Shown here piece after piece: positions 33,119 to 43,061 of a stretch of 64,000 bases of DNA. The notes below the pieces were generated by a model, which saw nothing but the letters and a program-made list of their open reading frames with translations, was not told where the DNA came from and made no database searches. The stretch spans positions 62,001 through 126,000 of the forward strand of contig JAIXOL010000058.1 in assembly GCA_027486845.1 (NCBI GenBank). Reading direction: 5' to 3'. The stretch is from Cytophagaceae bacterium (GTDB lineage Bacteria; Bacteroidota; Bacteroidia; Cytophagales; Spirosomataceae). Every line of letters starts with the position of its first letter. The first letter of the stretch is position 1. The position numbers and the translations under genes are program-made.

Positions 33119-35398
33119 TTAAATATTAAACCAATAAGTAAGTTTCATCACTAAGGCTCTACTTTTGCTATTTAGCAAACCTAAATTATAAGGTTTTTCG
33201 AGCATCTCGGGGTCGGTTGCGAAATAATTATCGGTATAAACTATGAAGAAATCGCTTGCTGGTTTGAAACGCCACTGAAAACGCGAATTAATATTGAAAT
33301 TATTGGCTTGATTGTTATACTGCACAAAAGTTGTCCAAAATACATTTTTATTGAACGTTATTTCAGCACGTGGGCTTATCAACCACAAAACCGCAGAGTT
33401 ATAAGGCTTAGGCAACTTGATTCGATTATTTGTGATATCAACCGAAAGCAATGCATGAGGTATAAAACGATAATTGATTGTACTTCCAAACGATACTAAA
33501 TGTCCATTATAATATTCGCCCCCTCTTCCGCTTATATTGAAGAAAAATGATTTATTATTATTCGATTGAAAGCTAAAACGTGTTTGTTGATAGGCAAAAC
33601 CTTGATTTTTAGAAAGTGGTTTACTTCCAGTATTGGTTGGGTCGAAATCGCTAAACAAATAGGTGTATGCAAACCTACACGGGAATAACGTCAAGCTGGC
33701 ATTATTGGTAAACTGAAACATAAAAAACAACGGTGTAAAATCATAATCTATGGTTTTAAAATCAGTTTTTCGGGTAAAATAATCCCAATCTATTCCGATA
33801 CCAAAGTTGTTTAATACCCTATTGATTTTTTCACTTTTAGGATAAAACGTGTACCCAAAATTTGATTCGTTTCTAAGAAAGTTTTGTCTAGGAACATAGC
33901 CCACGGGAGCGAAGTAATTTTCGCCTACATAAGTAGTGCCCGAACTAATAAACCATGTCGGTGAGTCTTTTAAAATGATAATTCCTGCCGAATTTTGTCC
34001 TTTTAAACTTGAAGGCGTAAATGACTGATGATAGAAAAATTTATTTCTCCAATAACCATTTTTTGATGCCATATTGTAATCTAAACCCACAATTCGATGG
34101 AATTTCAACGAATCTACCGCTTGTCGAGTTTCTAATTTACCGATGGCATTTTCTTTATTGACAAGCATTAGCGATATATTTGACCTGGTAAACAATTTTC
34201 GCTGAATGGCTCCAACGGTGTAGTTAGCCCCTGCTAAGCCAATTTTATCATCAAATTTGGTGCCTTTAGTTTGCATCGACAACAAACCAATACGCCAATT
34301 GTTAGTAAGTTTACCGCTGAGTCTTGCTCCACCCAAAATCTTTACTTGCTGACTATTTCCAGTAATAGGGTTTTTTGTGATTCCGATTCGCCGAGAAAAG
34401 AAAGGTGTTATATTATCGGTACCAAATGACCCAAAAAGGTCATTGTTTTCTAGAAAAAACTGCCTTCTTTCAGGAAAAAGAATTTCAAAACGACTCAAGT
34501 TTGTTACTTGTCTATCAACCTCAACCTGTGAAAAGTCTGGGTTAATCGTAATATCTAAATTCAATGAAGGCGTAACCGCAATTTTGGTGTCGAAGCCAAT
34601 ATTTGCTTTTCTTTCTAAAGGTAGTTGGTTAATAAAATCTTGCCCAACGGAAGCAATACTGTAAGGAATTATCGAAACATTTGGGCCTGGTTTTGGTGGG
34701 GCATCATCCCAAATCAAAGTTCCCGAAAAAGCCAAATCTGTTCCTTTTCCGCTACGTGGAAGTTGTGCCCACGAAGAACGCTCATTCAATAAAAGGTTGT
34801 TGCGAAAAAAGTTCACATTCCAAGTGTTTTGTCCATCTTCCGCCAATTTATATCTGATTGTTTTAAATGGAATAGCACATTCAACTACCCAATGGTCATC
34901 GTAATTTTTTACGGCCGTGTACCATTTATTATCCCAATCATTTGAAACTATATTTCCGTTTGAAATTAAAGCCTCACGTTGCACACCATAAGGATTTACT
35001 GCAAAATGAAAACCATTTTGTTTATCTCTAAAAGTATCAATATTGAAGACAACCAAATCTGTTCCGCCGCCGGCTGGGAAGTCTCGTTTAAGAGAAAGAA
35101 CAGCGTATTTTCGAGGCTGTTCAACCACAAAACTATAATATAAGAATTCGTTATCGAAGGTTACCTGTGCCATCGTTTGTTGAATGGCCTTTGACGTATC
35201 ATAGGGAAATTGCTGACGAAACGGTGGCGTTTTCTCGGCTATTTTCCATATATTTTCATCTAATATTCCATCAATTTTTATTTTTTCAGAAGTTCGTTTG
35301 ATATGAATTTTGTATTTCTGCTCATTAATGGTTTGAGCAGATAACTGTAAGCAAAAAACAATAGGAAGTAGTAGAAATATGTAAAGTTTTATTTTCAT
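33119..35398 (-). CDS. DUF5916 outer-membrane beta-barrel protein with CBM9-like N-domain
   Basis: This protein has 759 residues from the ATG at 35398, which places signal peptide MKIKLYIFLLLPIVFCLQLS first; the longer frame to 35422 is not preferred. The N-terminal 220 residues are a CBM9-like domain (KIKIDGILDENIWKIAEKTP, WVVECAIPFKTIRY). The rest is the DUF5916 beta-barrel (SQVEVDRQVTNLSRFEILFP, ERRQFFLEN, and many alternating strands to the final LTYWFNI). Such proteins are predicted outer-membrane proteins in Bacteroidota; the transported or bound substrate is unknown. Confidence 0.87.
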   Translation of the reverse strand: MKIKLYIFLLLPIVFCLQLSAQTINEQKYKIHIKRTSEKIKIDGILDENIWKIAEKTPPFRQQFPYDTSKAIQQTMAQVTFDNEFLYYSFVVEQPRKYAVLSLKRDFPAGGGTDLVVFNIDTFRDKQNGFHFAVNPYGVQREALISNGNIVSNDWDNKWYTAVKNYDDHWVVECAIPFKTIRYKLAEDGQNTWNVNFFRNNLLLNERSSWAQLPRSGKGTDLAFSGTLIWDDAPPKPGPNVSIIPYSIASVGQDFINQLPLERKANIGFDTKIAVTPSLNLDITINPDFSQVEVDRQVTNLSRFEILFPERRQFFLENNDLFGSFGTDNITPFFSRRIGITKNPITGNSQQVKILGGARLSGKLTNNWRIGLLSMQTKGTKFDDKIGLAGANYTVGAIQRKLFTRSNISLMLVNKENAIGKLETRQAVDSLKFHRIVGLDYNMASKNGYWRNKFFYHQSFTPSSLKGQNSAGIIILKDSPTWFISSGTTYVGENYFAPVGYVPRQNFLRNESNFGYTFYPKSEKINRVLNNFGIGIDWDYFTRKTDFKTIDYDFTPLFFMFQFTNNASLTLFPCRFAYTYLFSDFDPTNTGSKPLSKNQGFAYQQTRFSFQSNNNKSFFFNISGRGGEYYNGHLVSFGSTINYRFIPHALLSVDITNNRIKLPKPYNSAVLWLISPRAEITFNKNVFWTTFVQYNNQANNFNINSRFQWRFKPASDFFIVYTDNYFATDPEMLEKPYNLGLLNSKSRALVMKLTYWFNI

Positions 35399-35618
35399 TG
35401 ATTTTCGGTAATGTAATAACATATAAAATTAGCTGTTTTTGAAAGAATTGGCATTGTTTTGAGAAGAAAAAACTAATTACATAGACCAAAATTGCAATTT
35501 GGGAGATTTGTTGGTTGTTTCCTTATTATTGATTTATATTTTTTTAGTAAAAAACATGACGATTTAAAGAATTTATTGATATATTGTTGACTCAAAATCA
35601 ATCCTAATAAAATTACTA

Positions 35619-37274
35619 ATGACACTTGGACTCGAAACGCCCGATTACGTTATCTTTTTGATTTATTTCGTCATCGTATCTTCCTACGGCTATTGGATTT
35701 ACAAAAACAAAGGTAAACAATCGGCTGATAGTAAAGACTTTTTTTTGGCCGAAGGCTCACTAACTTGGTGGGCAATTGGTGCTTCAATAATCGCCTCAAA
35801 TATCTCGGCCGAACAGTTTATTGGCATGTCTGGCCAAGCTTTCCAACTCGGCATTGCCATTTCGGTTTATGAATTATTGGGTGGTGTTTCTCTCATAATT
35901 GTGGCGGTATATTTTCTGCCGATGTATCTCAATAATAAGATTTTTACAATGCCACAATTTCTTGCCAAACGCTACGACAAACGTCTTGCAACGATTATGG
36001 CGGTTTTTTGGCTTTTTCTTTACATTTTCGTCAATCTTACCTCAATAATTTATCTTGGAGGTTTGAGTCTAGAAAAAATGACAGGTTTTAGCTTTATGAC
36101 TTGTGCCATTTTCTTGACAGTTTTTGCGGTAATCATTACGCTTGGAGGTATGAAAGTAATTGGTTATACGGACGTTATCCAAGTGGTTTGCTTGATTTTC
36201 GGCGGTTTGGCTACTACGTATTTAGCTCTTGATTTACTTTCAAACAAAGTAGGAACAGGAGCAGGTGTTTTTGAAGGCCTTAAACTAATTGCCGAAAAAG
36301 CTGATAGCCATTTGCACATGATTTTCAAGCCTAATCAATATCAAGTTCATGATGGAAAGGGTGGTTTTATTGATGCCTACAAGCAATTGCCGGGTATTAT
36401 GATGTTTATTATCGGTGGACAGTGGGTAAATAACCTTAATTATTTTGGGTGTAATCAATACATGACGCAGCGTGCTTTGGGAGCAGATATTTCTACTGCA
36501 CGAAACGGTGTTTTGTTTGCTGCATTTATGAAAATGTTGATGCCGTTTATTGTGGTTTTGCCTGGTTTGGCGGCTTATGTAATTTTCCAAGAAAATGCTG
36601 ATGCTTCTATCGTAAATGGTATTACGCAAAATGGTATCGTAAAACCTGATAATGCTTATCCTGTTTTGTTAAATTTATTGCCAGTTGGCTTAAAAGGTTT
36701 GGCATTTGCGGCTCTTACTGCCGCAATTGTAGCATCCTTGGCTGGAAAAGCTAATAGTATTTCTACGATTTATGTGCTTGACATTCACGCCAAGTTTTTC
36801 AATAAAAATCTTAGCGAAAAGCAAACTGTATGGACGGGGCGTGTGGCTATCGTTATAGCGTTTATTATTGCTCTGATTGTAAGTCCACTTTTGGCTAATT
36901 TCGGGCAAGCGTTTGAGTATATTCAAGTGTACACAGGTTATATTTCTCCTGGAATTTTGAGTATTTTCCTACTTGGTTTCTTCTGGAAAAAAGCTACTGC
37001 AAATGGAGCTTTAACGGCTGCTATTTTGAGTATTGCCCTTTCAGCAGTGATTGCAAATCTTTACCCTGAGTTTCCATTCTTAAATCGTATGGGCGTTGTT
37101 TTTTGGATTTGTTCGTTGGTTCACGTAATCATCAGCTTGATTGAAGGAAAAGGAAAAGACCAAGAAAATGCATTTGAAGTAAAGAAAGAATGGTTTAAAG
37201 TTGATAGAACTTTCGCTATTGGAGCAATAGTTGTAGTGGTAATCTTTACGATTATTTATACGATTTTTTGGTAA
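35619..37274 (+). CDS. Sodium:solute symporter (SSS family, SGLT-like)
   Basis: This 551-residue protein has about 14 membrane helices. SSS signatures are visible: DFFLAEGSLTWWAIGASIIA with NISAEQFIGMSGQAF in the first helices, and GLAFAALTAAIVASLAGKAN later, where Ala/Ser residues form the sodium site. GGQWVNNLNYFGCNQYMTQR is typical of sugar-type members (SGLT, vSGLT). It is likely a sodium-coupled sugar or related solute importer. It is a single gene with its own terminator. Confidence 0.92.
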   Translation: MTLGLETPDYVIFLIYFVIVSSYGYWIYKNKGKQSADSKDFFLAEGSLTWWAIGASIIASNISAEQFIGMSGQAFQLGIAISVYELLGGVSLIIVAVYFLPMYLNNKIFTMPQFLAKRYDKRLATIMAVFWLFLYIFVNLTSIIYLGGLSLEKMTGFSFMTCAIFLTVFAVIITLGGMKVIGYTDVIQVVCLIFGGLATTYLALDLLSNKVGTGAGVFEGLKLIAEKADSHLHMIFKPNQYQVHDGKGGFIDAYKQLPGIMMFIIGGQWVNNLNYFGCNQYMTQRALGADISTARNGVLFAAFMKMLMPFIVVLPGLAAYVIFQENADASIVNGITQNGIVKPDNAYPVLLNLLPVGLKGLAFAALTAAIVASLAGKANSISTIYVLDIHAKFFNKNLSEKQTVWTGRVAIVIAFIIALIVSPLLANFGQAFEYIQVYTGYISPGILSIFLLGFFWKKATANGALTAAILSIALSAVIANLYPEFPFLNRMGVVFWICSLVHVIISLIEGKGKDQENAFEVKKEWFKVDRTFAIGAIVVVVIFTIIYTIFW

Positions 37275-37292
37275 GAATAAAAGCTTTGATTT

Positions 37293-37338
37293 AATGGTAC
37301 TTTTGAGAATTTAGCTCAAAAGTACCATTTTTTTTATG
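37293..37338 (+). terminator. Strong intrinsic terminator of the symporter gene
   Basis: A perfect 15-bp stem (37293-37307 with 37315-37329; AATGGTACTTTTGAG arm) with a 7-nt loop is followed by a T run to 37336. It lies 19 bp after the symporter stop. Confidence 0.92.
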
Positions 37339-37568
37339 CCTCATCAATGGTTAGTCCATCTTTAAGTTGATACTTTATCAAGACTTTGGTTTAATGCCGA
37401 TTTCTTCTATTTTTCTTGGCATCGGCACGTTTATCAATGCGTTTGTCTTATACGATTCGTTCCAAATTATTCAAGTGAGTTATCTCTTAAATATCATTAA
37501 TTGAAGCAAGTCTGAACATAAAAAACGTTTTATTTGATTTTGTTAATCCAATCGAGCGGTAAAAAGTT
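37339..37568 (-). other. Intergenic stretch with a possible short coding remnant
   Basis: No full gene is visible here. On the minus strand, DKRIDKRADAKKNRRNRH followed by a stop reads between about 37459 and 37391 and looks like a basic protein tail, but it is closed upstream by an in-frame stop. It may be the last trace of a lost gene or chance. Confidence 0.25.
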
Positions 37569-39026
37569 TTACCTTTCTCTCATCGCCTTACTCTGTCGAA
37601 TCATTTCAACTGTAAAGTCAATCACACTTGTATTGTTTTTTATTAACTCTTCACGATTGCGGTTTACTTCGTAATCAGGCTGTAGAAAAAAGTCCTTGTT
37701 TAGTTTATTTGGTAAATTATGACTAATTTTCATTAGTGGCGTATGCACAATGTATTTTGTATTTGGTAGCTTGAAATCTTGCCAATTTACTGCAAAACTT
37801 CCCCAACTCGCACCACCCACTTGTTGCCCAATTATTTTTTCGGGTATTTCTAAATCTTTTGCTAAATTAAGTGTAAAAGTGGTTGCTGAATAGCAACCTG
37901 GGTCAGTAATGAAATATGTTTTTCCGTAATAACCTAAATGCTTTTCGGGTTTTTGTTTGTCATTTCGCTTGTTTACCCGATACATAAACGTGTCATCACG
38001 TTTCTTAAAACCCAGCCACATTATCAAGGGAGGACCAAAATAGTAAGGTTTAAAAAGTGTAAAATAGGCTTTTTTCTTAAAAGCCAAAGTATCAACTAAA
38101 GTAAAAGGTTTTGGCGAAAGGTATTTTAATAAACGAGAAATATTTGGAATAAATCCACCACCATTGGCTCTGAAATCAATAATCAGATGCTCCACTTTGA
38201 GGTCTTTTATGGTTTTGAATCTGTCTCGCAAAACCCGCTTGAATTTTCGATTGTTTAAATCCAGAAACTTTCCATTCATTGTAAATTCCGTGATATCTAA
38301 TTTGGCGATACGATTAACACTATCAATGATTTTTAGCGAAAGATTAGGGCGATTGAGGCTTTTATAGCGTTTTTTGTCAATTTTAAGGATTTCGTTGTTC
38401 GTCTGGCAAGCTACTTTTTTAATAAAAATAGAATCATTTTTGGGTAAACGATAAGTGATTTTAATTGAATCAACTTCTCCAAAATACCTTTTGAAATAAG
38501 TCGGAAAAGCACTTACAGTATAGTATTCTTTTACATGTTCATTGGCATTATCACTCGAAACAAATATTTTGAGTTTCTGCATTAATTGACCAAGTGGTTC
38601 GTCGTTGAAAGCCAAAACCTCACTTCCTCGAATTATAGTTGAATCAGCTGAGTAATTCAAGGCCAAATAGTGGTTTTTATCAATCTTGCGAAGATAAAAA
38701 GGCACAAACTTTGCATTTTTTTTATTGAATCGCTTTTTATCATATTTCAGATTGGTATGTCCATCTTTTACGTTAGTCACTAATTGTGATAAAACTCGAA
38801 ATGTTTCTAAGTAGTTAAGTGGCTGATTGATAGAATTATAGAGTGAATCATACATTTGATTATAGGCTTTTTTGCTTATGTAATAATACATGCCTGGATG
38901 TATTTTCTCGAACCGTTTTTTCAGAAATGTCATATCTGTCCGAATCTCTTCAGGTGTAAAACTATCTTTTGATTTTTGTGCTTGTAAAAAAAGTGGAAAT
39001 AGTAAAAGAATAAAAAACTTTTGCAT
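37569..39026 (-). CDS. Exported S41-family peptidase
   Basis: This 485-residue protein has signal peptide MQKFFILLLFPLFLQAQ. An N-terminal helical part is followed by a PDZ-like segment (TIIRGSEVLAFNDEPLGQLM) and the S41 catalytic core: HLIIDFRANGGGFIPNISRL and the probable nucleophile Ser in DPGCYSATTFTLNLAKD. C-terminal processing peptidases of this family cleave protein C-termini in the periplasm or serve in nutrient breakdown. It shares its layout with the next gene upstream, so the two form a diverged tandem pair. Confidence 0.85.
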   Translation of the reverse strand: MQKFFILLLFPLFLQAQKSKDSFTPEEIRTDMTFLKKRFEKIHPGMYYYISKKAYNQMYDSLYNSINQPLNYLETFRVLSQLVTNVKDGHTNLKYDKKRFNKKNAKFVPFYLRKIDKNHYLALNYSADSTIIRGSEVLAFNDEPLGQLMQKLKIFVSSDNANEHVKEYYTVSAFPTYFKRYFGEVDSIKITYRLPKNDSIFIKKVACQTNNEILKIDKKRYKSLNRPNLSLKIIDSVNRIAKLDITEFTMNGKFLDLNNRKFKRVLRDRFKTIKDLKVEHLIIDFRANGGGFIPNISRLLKYLSPKPFTLVDTLAFKKKAYFTLFKPYYFGPPLIMWLGFKKRDDTFMYRVNKRNDKQKPEKHLGYYGKTYFITDPGCYSATTFTLNLAKDLEIPEKIIGQQVGGASWGSFAVNWQDFKLPNTKYIVHTPLMKISHNLPNKLNKDFFLQPDYEVNRNREELIKNNTSVIDFTVEMIRQSKAMRER

Positions 39027-39127
39027 ATTGGTTGATTACTTGTGTACTGATTATTGGTTAATAGAAAACTGTTAATATAAACTTTTTTACGATGTAGCGT
39101 TTACAACGGACAGTTGAATAGATAAAA

Positions 39128-40624
39128 TTATCTAATTTTAACTTTGTTTCTAATCAAATTTAGTGTGTATTTCAACACCGTATCTTCATTATTTATAAAA
39201 TCTTCAAGGTTTGAATTTATTTCAAAGTCAGGTTGTAGATTTGGCTTATTGTATTTCTTAGTATCAATATTATAGAGAATCCTGCCCAATGGTAAGGAAA
39301 TCTCTAATTCTGTATTTGGTAGTTTTATGGTAGAAAACTGAGCTGCCGAACAACCATCATAAGCACCTCCACAAGTCATACCTACGTAAGTACCAACTCC
39401 CATATTGTGAAGTTTTGAAACCAATAAAGCTGCCGCCGAAAATGTACCACCATTCATAAGTACATAAACGTTTTTATTAAATCTAAATTCATCGTGTGGG
39501 CGTTGCTTTTGTTGATATTTGCTTTCCAAATAACCGTCTGAATCCCTCACCGTAAATTCCTTATTGAGTCTAGAAGTTGCATCTTTGGCCAAATACGCAT
39601 CATATTTTTTATAATCTTGCTTGAGTCGTTGCAAGCCTTCTTCTCTAAAACCTATTTTGTATGCATCGAATGGTTGACTAGCAAAATATCGCAGAAAGAA
39701 AATCGAATAGTCAATAATTCCACCTGAGTTGCCTCTTAAATCCAAAATCAAATTTTCGATTTTATTCTCTTCCAACTTTCTAAAAATTTTACGAGTTTCG
39801 CCTTCAAAATTAGTGCTTCGTCCAAAATCTTTTGTACCATACATAAACGAACGAATATCGACCATCGCAACTTTTTGGCTCGAATCAATGACTCGATATG
39901 ATACAATTCCTGTTGTATCTTCGTCAATATCAGAGTAACGAGTTTCGAGCATTTTCTCCATAAAATCTATACTCTGTCCTTCAATTTTACTCGTTTTTGA
40001 TTTACTTTGCCCTAGCTTTTGATATGTTACTGCAAAACTTTCCCTTTCTCCCTTCCATAAATAATATAATTTTCTAAATTCTCGAATGGCATAATACTTT
40101 CTTGCATTTGGGTTTACACCATCGCCATTGTAATAAGAAATTTTTTCTAAATGCTCCAAGATTTTTTTGATTGGTTGCCCATCAATTTCTAAGATTTCAG
40201 TACCTCGCGTGATTTTTTTGTCGGCCGAATAATTGCGAGAAACCAACAATTGATTATTGATATAACGTACACTAAACGGAAAAAACTTCGGACGTTCGGT
40301 AAATGAATTGCTTTTAGAAAGTAATCTGCGGTCGGGCGACATGTGCGTATGTCCGCAACCAACGGCCTGTACCAAGGGTAAAAATATAAAGTAAGCTTCT
40401 CGGAGTGAATATCTACCTGAAACTTTTTGCAGCAGAGAATCTTGCATGAAAGCGAATCGCTCCTTAGAAATATATTTGTATGGGTCTGGGTGGTATTTTT
40501 CAATCTCTTTTTTCAGATTTCCAAGGTCTTCTTTTATCTGTTCTACTGAGTAAGTTTGAGAAAAACTTCTCAATTGGCTGATTAACAGTAAAATAAGAAA
40601 AACATATCTTGCTTTTGTATTCAT
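39128..40624 (-). CDS. Exported S41-family peptidase (tandem paralogue)
   Basis: This 498-residue protein has a signal sequence (YVFLILLLISQLRSFSQ) and the same order as its neighbour. A helical N-terminus (YSVEQIKEDLGNLKKEIEKY) is followed by a PDZ-like part (KITRGTEILEIDGQPIKKIL). The catalytic core has NLILDLRGNSGGIIDYSIFF and the nucleophile Ser in MNGGTFSAAALLVSKL. The gap to the second copy is 101 bp, so both are probably read together from a promoter upstream of 40624. Sequence identity between the copies looks modest, which suggests an old duplication with different targets. Confidence 0.86.
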   Translation of the reverse strand: MNTKARYVFLILLLISQLRSFSQTYSVEQIKEDLGNLKKEIEKYHPDPYKYISKERFAFMQDSLLQKVSGRYSLREAYFIFLPLVQAVGCGHTHMSPDRRLLSKSNSFTERPKFFPFSVRYINNQLLVSRNYSADKKITRGTEILEIDGQPIKKILEHLEKISYYNGDGVNPNARKYYAIREFRKLYYLWKGERESFAVTYQKLGQSKSKTSKIEGQSIDFMEKMLETRYSDIDEDTTGIVSYRVIDSSQKVAMVDIRSFMYGTKDFGRSTNFEGETRKIFRKLEENKIENLILDLRGNSGGIIDYSIFFLRYFASQPFDAYKIGFREEGLQRLKQDYKKYDAYLAKDATSRLNKEFTVRDSDGYLESKYQQKQRPHDEFRFNKNVYVLMNGGTFSAAALLVSKLHNMGVGTYVGMTCGGAYDGCSAAQFSTIKLPNTELEISLPLGRILYNIDTKKYNKPNLQPDFEINSNLEDFINNEDTVLKYTLNLIRNKVKIR

Positions 40625-40788
40625 TTTAGCTTTTTTGATAATTTCAAATCTACTCCAAAATAACTATTTTTTTGTTTCAAGAACGAATTATTGTTAGTAG
40701 TAAGTGAAATCGCCTTTTTGGCGTTAGGGGTTGTTGTTTTTTTTTACTAATTTTGTGCCATAATAAAACTTCAGTTCTTTGAACGCCT

Positions 40789-41925
40789 ATGCTTAACAGA
40801 CGCCTCATACGGATTCGTGCGATGCAATCCCTCTTTGCTTACAAGCAAGCAGAGGGTGCGAATTTCCAATTAGCTCTAGACTTAATTGCCGACCATTTTT
40901 CTCCAGATTTGAATTCAATGGAATATCAAGATAAGGAGAAACTTGAAGGATTGAAAAAATTAGGCCAAAATCTTTTTCAAGAAGCTTTTTCTCGACAGGA
41001 GGCTGAAAAGTTTGATGCACCTGATGAAGTGTTGAGAATGGTTGAAAAAGCTAAAGAATTTTACCTTCTTAAAAACAGAAAAGATATTCAACACTATGCC
41101 AGCCGCATGGTAATTGAGGCCGAAAGAGTATATGAATTATATTTGCAAATCTTGTTGCTTTTTATAGAACTCGGCAATCGTGCCAATCAGGATAATAATG
41201 GTGAAGGAAAATCAAAATTTTCTGATAACCAAGTCATTAAGGCTTTAGGTCAAGAAAAATCACTCGAAATCCTTTGTAGTCGTCGAAGTATTAGCATGGG
41301 CAATGAACAAGTTTTTGTGGCCAAGCTGTATCGTGATGTAATTCGATCAAATGATCGTTACCAAGAATATGTATCGAAAACCAATCATACGCTCGAGGAA
41401 GACTTTGCGATTTTGAAATATCTACTCAAAAACGTAATATTGAAACACGAAATTTCGTGGGAGTTTTTCGAGAAGCAAGATTTGTATTGGATTGACGACA
41501 TCGAAACCCTCAGAGCAGCCGTTACGCATACTTTTCAGGGTTTGATAGAAGATGATAGGTTAAAGTTAGTAATTTTGGATGATGAATGGGATGAAAGAAA
41601 ACAATTCTTACAAACTTTGTTTCAAAAAAGTATTCTCGAAACCAAGGATTTAGAAGAAATTCTGATTCCAAAACTTAAAAACTGGGAAATCGAGCGAATT
41701 GCTATCACCGACCATATTTTATTGAAAATGGCGGTTGTTGAAATGCTTAATTATCCAAGCATTCCGGTAAAGGTTACAATCAACGAAATTATCGAAATTG
41801 CCAAAGATTATAGCACACCAAAAAGTGGGCAATTTGTCAATGGGATTTTAGATGGTGTATCGAAAGACCTAAAAGAATCGGGCAAACTTCGTAAGAGTGG
41901 TAGAGGCATGTTGGATAATAAATAG
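40789..41925 (+). CDS. nusB: Transcription antitermination protein NusB, long Bacteroidota form
   Basis: This 378-residue protein starts with the typical MLNRRLIRIRAMQSLFAYKQ. The N-terminal two thirds form a long helical extension found in Bacteroidota. The NusB RNA-binding fold is at the C-terminus (about 235-355), with ERIAITDHILLKMAVVEMLN, PVKVTINEIIEIAKDYSTP and SGQFVNGILDGVSKDL. It binds boxA RNA with S10 to support rRNA antitermination. A -7-like TAATTTTG occurs at 40748-40755. It heads the conserved series ytxH, DUF1573, yajC. Confidence 0.93.
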   Translation: MLNRRLIRIRAMQSLFAYKQAEGANFQLALDLIADHFSPDLNSMEYQDKEKLEGLKKLGQNLFQEAFSRQEAEKFDAPDEVLRMVEKAKEFYLLKNRKDIQHYASRMVIEAERVYELYLQILLLFIELGNRANQDNNGEGKSKFSDNQVIKALGQEKSLEILCSRRSISMGNEQVFVAKLYRDVIRSNDRYQEYVSKTNHTLEEDFAILKYLLKNVILKHEISWEFFEKQDLYWIDDIETLRAAVTHTFQGLIEDDRLKLVILDDEWDERKQFLQTLFQKSILETKDLEEILIPKLKNWEIERIAITDHILLKMAVVEMLNYPSIPVKVTINEIIEIAKDYSTPKSGQFVNGILDGVSKDLKESGKLRKSGRGMLDNK

Positions 41926-42026
41926 GCTTTAATTATCATTAAACAATTATTAATTAATAGTGGGCGTTTTATAGAAAATTAAGAGTTAATTTATTCGATA
42001 AATCATTCATTTACTCATTGAATTTT

Positions 42027-42347
42027 ATGAGCAATTCATCAAGAACTTTCATAGCATTTTTGGCTGGGGTAGCTACAGGAGCAGCCATCGGGATTTTGTA
42101 TGCACCCGAAAAAGGCGAAGTAACTCGTGATAAACTGTCGTTCCGTTTATCGAAATATCGTGAACAACTTCAGAAATTTATTAACGACCTCATCGAAAGA
42201 GGCGATGAAGTGGCAATGGAAGTAGTTGGAGGCGATAGTTCCGCTAAAGCAGAAGGGCAAAAAGTAGTGAGCGAAGCCCGACAAAAAGCCGAAAAATTAC
42301 TAGAAGATGTAGAGTCTTTGATGAGCCAAATTAAATCGAAAAACTAA
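42027..42347 (+). CDS. YtxH domain protein
   Basis: This protein has 106 residues from the ATG at 42027 (MSNSSRTFIAFLAGVATGAA). It has one N-terminal membrane helix with glycine zipper (GVATGAAIGILYAPEKGEVT), the YtxH signature, and a long amphipathic helix rich in Glu/Lys (KAEGQKVVSEARQKAEKLLE). YtxH-type proteins are small membrane-anchored coiled coils, linked in Gram-positives to stress. The gene lies between nusB and the DUF1573 gene, as in other Cytophagales. Confidence 0.85.
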   Translation: MSNSSRTFIAFLAGVATGAAIGILYAPEKGEVTRDKLSFRLSKYREQLQKFINDLIERGDEVAMEVVGGDSSAKAEGQKVVSEARQKAEKLLEDVESLMSQIKSKN

Positions 42348-42512
42348 TAGAATTTATAATATTTTTGGATTATTGTAAGTAAATTTGGTAATTTAGAAAT
42401 CTGACATTCTGAAAAAGTTAAATTGTTAGTAGGCAAATGTCAATTACTATAATTGTCTAATTACTTTGATATTAGGTAATTAATGTTTAAAATATAACAT
42501 TTAGAATACGAA

Positions 42513-43004
42513 ATGAAAAAACTGTTTTTAGCTCTTACTGCAACATTTATTTTGGCAGGAATAAATTTTTCTTGCAACCTAATTGACTCAAAAAATCAAA
42601 CTGGAATGAGTAAAGAAGATTCATTAGTTGCTTTGGCAAATGCTCCAATTATGGAGTTTGACAAAGAAGTTGTTGATTTCGGAACACTCACCGAAGGTGA
42701 TACAGTTTCACATGTGTTTAAATTTAAAAACGTTGGTAAAAGTGCATTGACAATTACCGATGTGCAAGTGCAGTGTGGCTGTACAGTTGCTTCAAAACCT
42801 GATCATCCGATTGGAGTAGGGCAGTCAGACCAAATCACAGTTCGTTTTAATAGTCAAGGAAAAGCGGGTACAAACAAAAAATTTGTAACAATTTTTTCTA
42901 ATGCCAATCCTCCACAAACAGTTTTGGCTTTCACAGCTATCGTTTACGGAAAAGATGTTTCAGATACCACTAAATCTGCTTCAAAGGCAACTCCAAAATT
43001 ATAA
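42513..43004 (+). CDS. DUF1573 lipoprotein
   Basis: This 163-residue protein has a signal peptide with a possible lipobox (LAGINFSC). The DUF1573 immunoglobulin-like domain covers about 48-148: FDKEVVDFGTLTEGDTVSHV, FKNVGKSALTITDVQVQCGC and RFNSQGKAGTNKKFVTIFSN. The Cys pair in QCGC is typical. These periplasmic domains resemble ASPM/SPD-2/Hydin folds and their role is unknown. The setting between ytxH and yajC is conserved in the order. Confidence 0.88.
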   Translation: MKKLFLALTATFILAGINFSCNLIDSKNQTGMSKEDSLVALANAPIMEFDKEVVDFGTLTEGDTVSHVFKFKNVGKSALTITDVQVQCGCTVASKPDHPIGVGQSDQITVRFNSQGKAGTNKKFVTIFSNANPPQTVLAFTAIVYGKDVSDTTKSASKATPKL

Positions 43005-43061
43005 AAGGCTAAAAATTGAGCCACAAAAATTAAATATAATCTAACCAAAAAATCAGAAATA

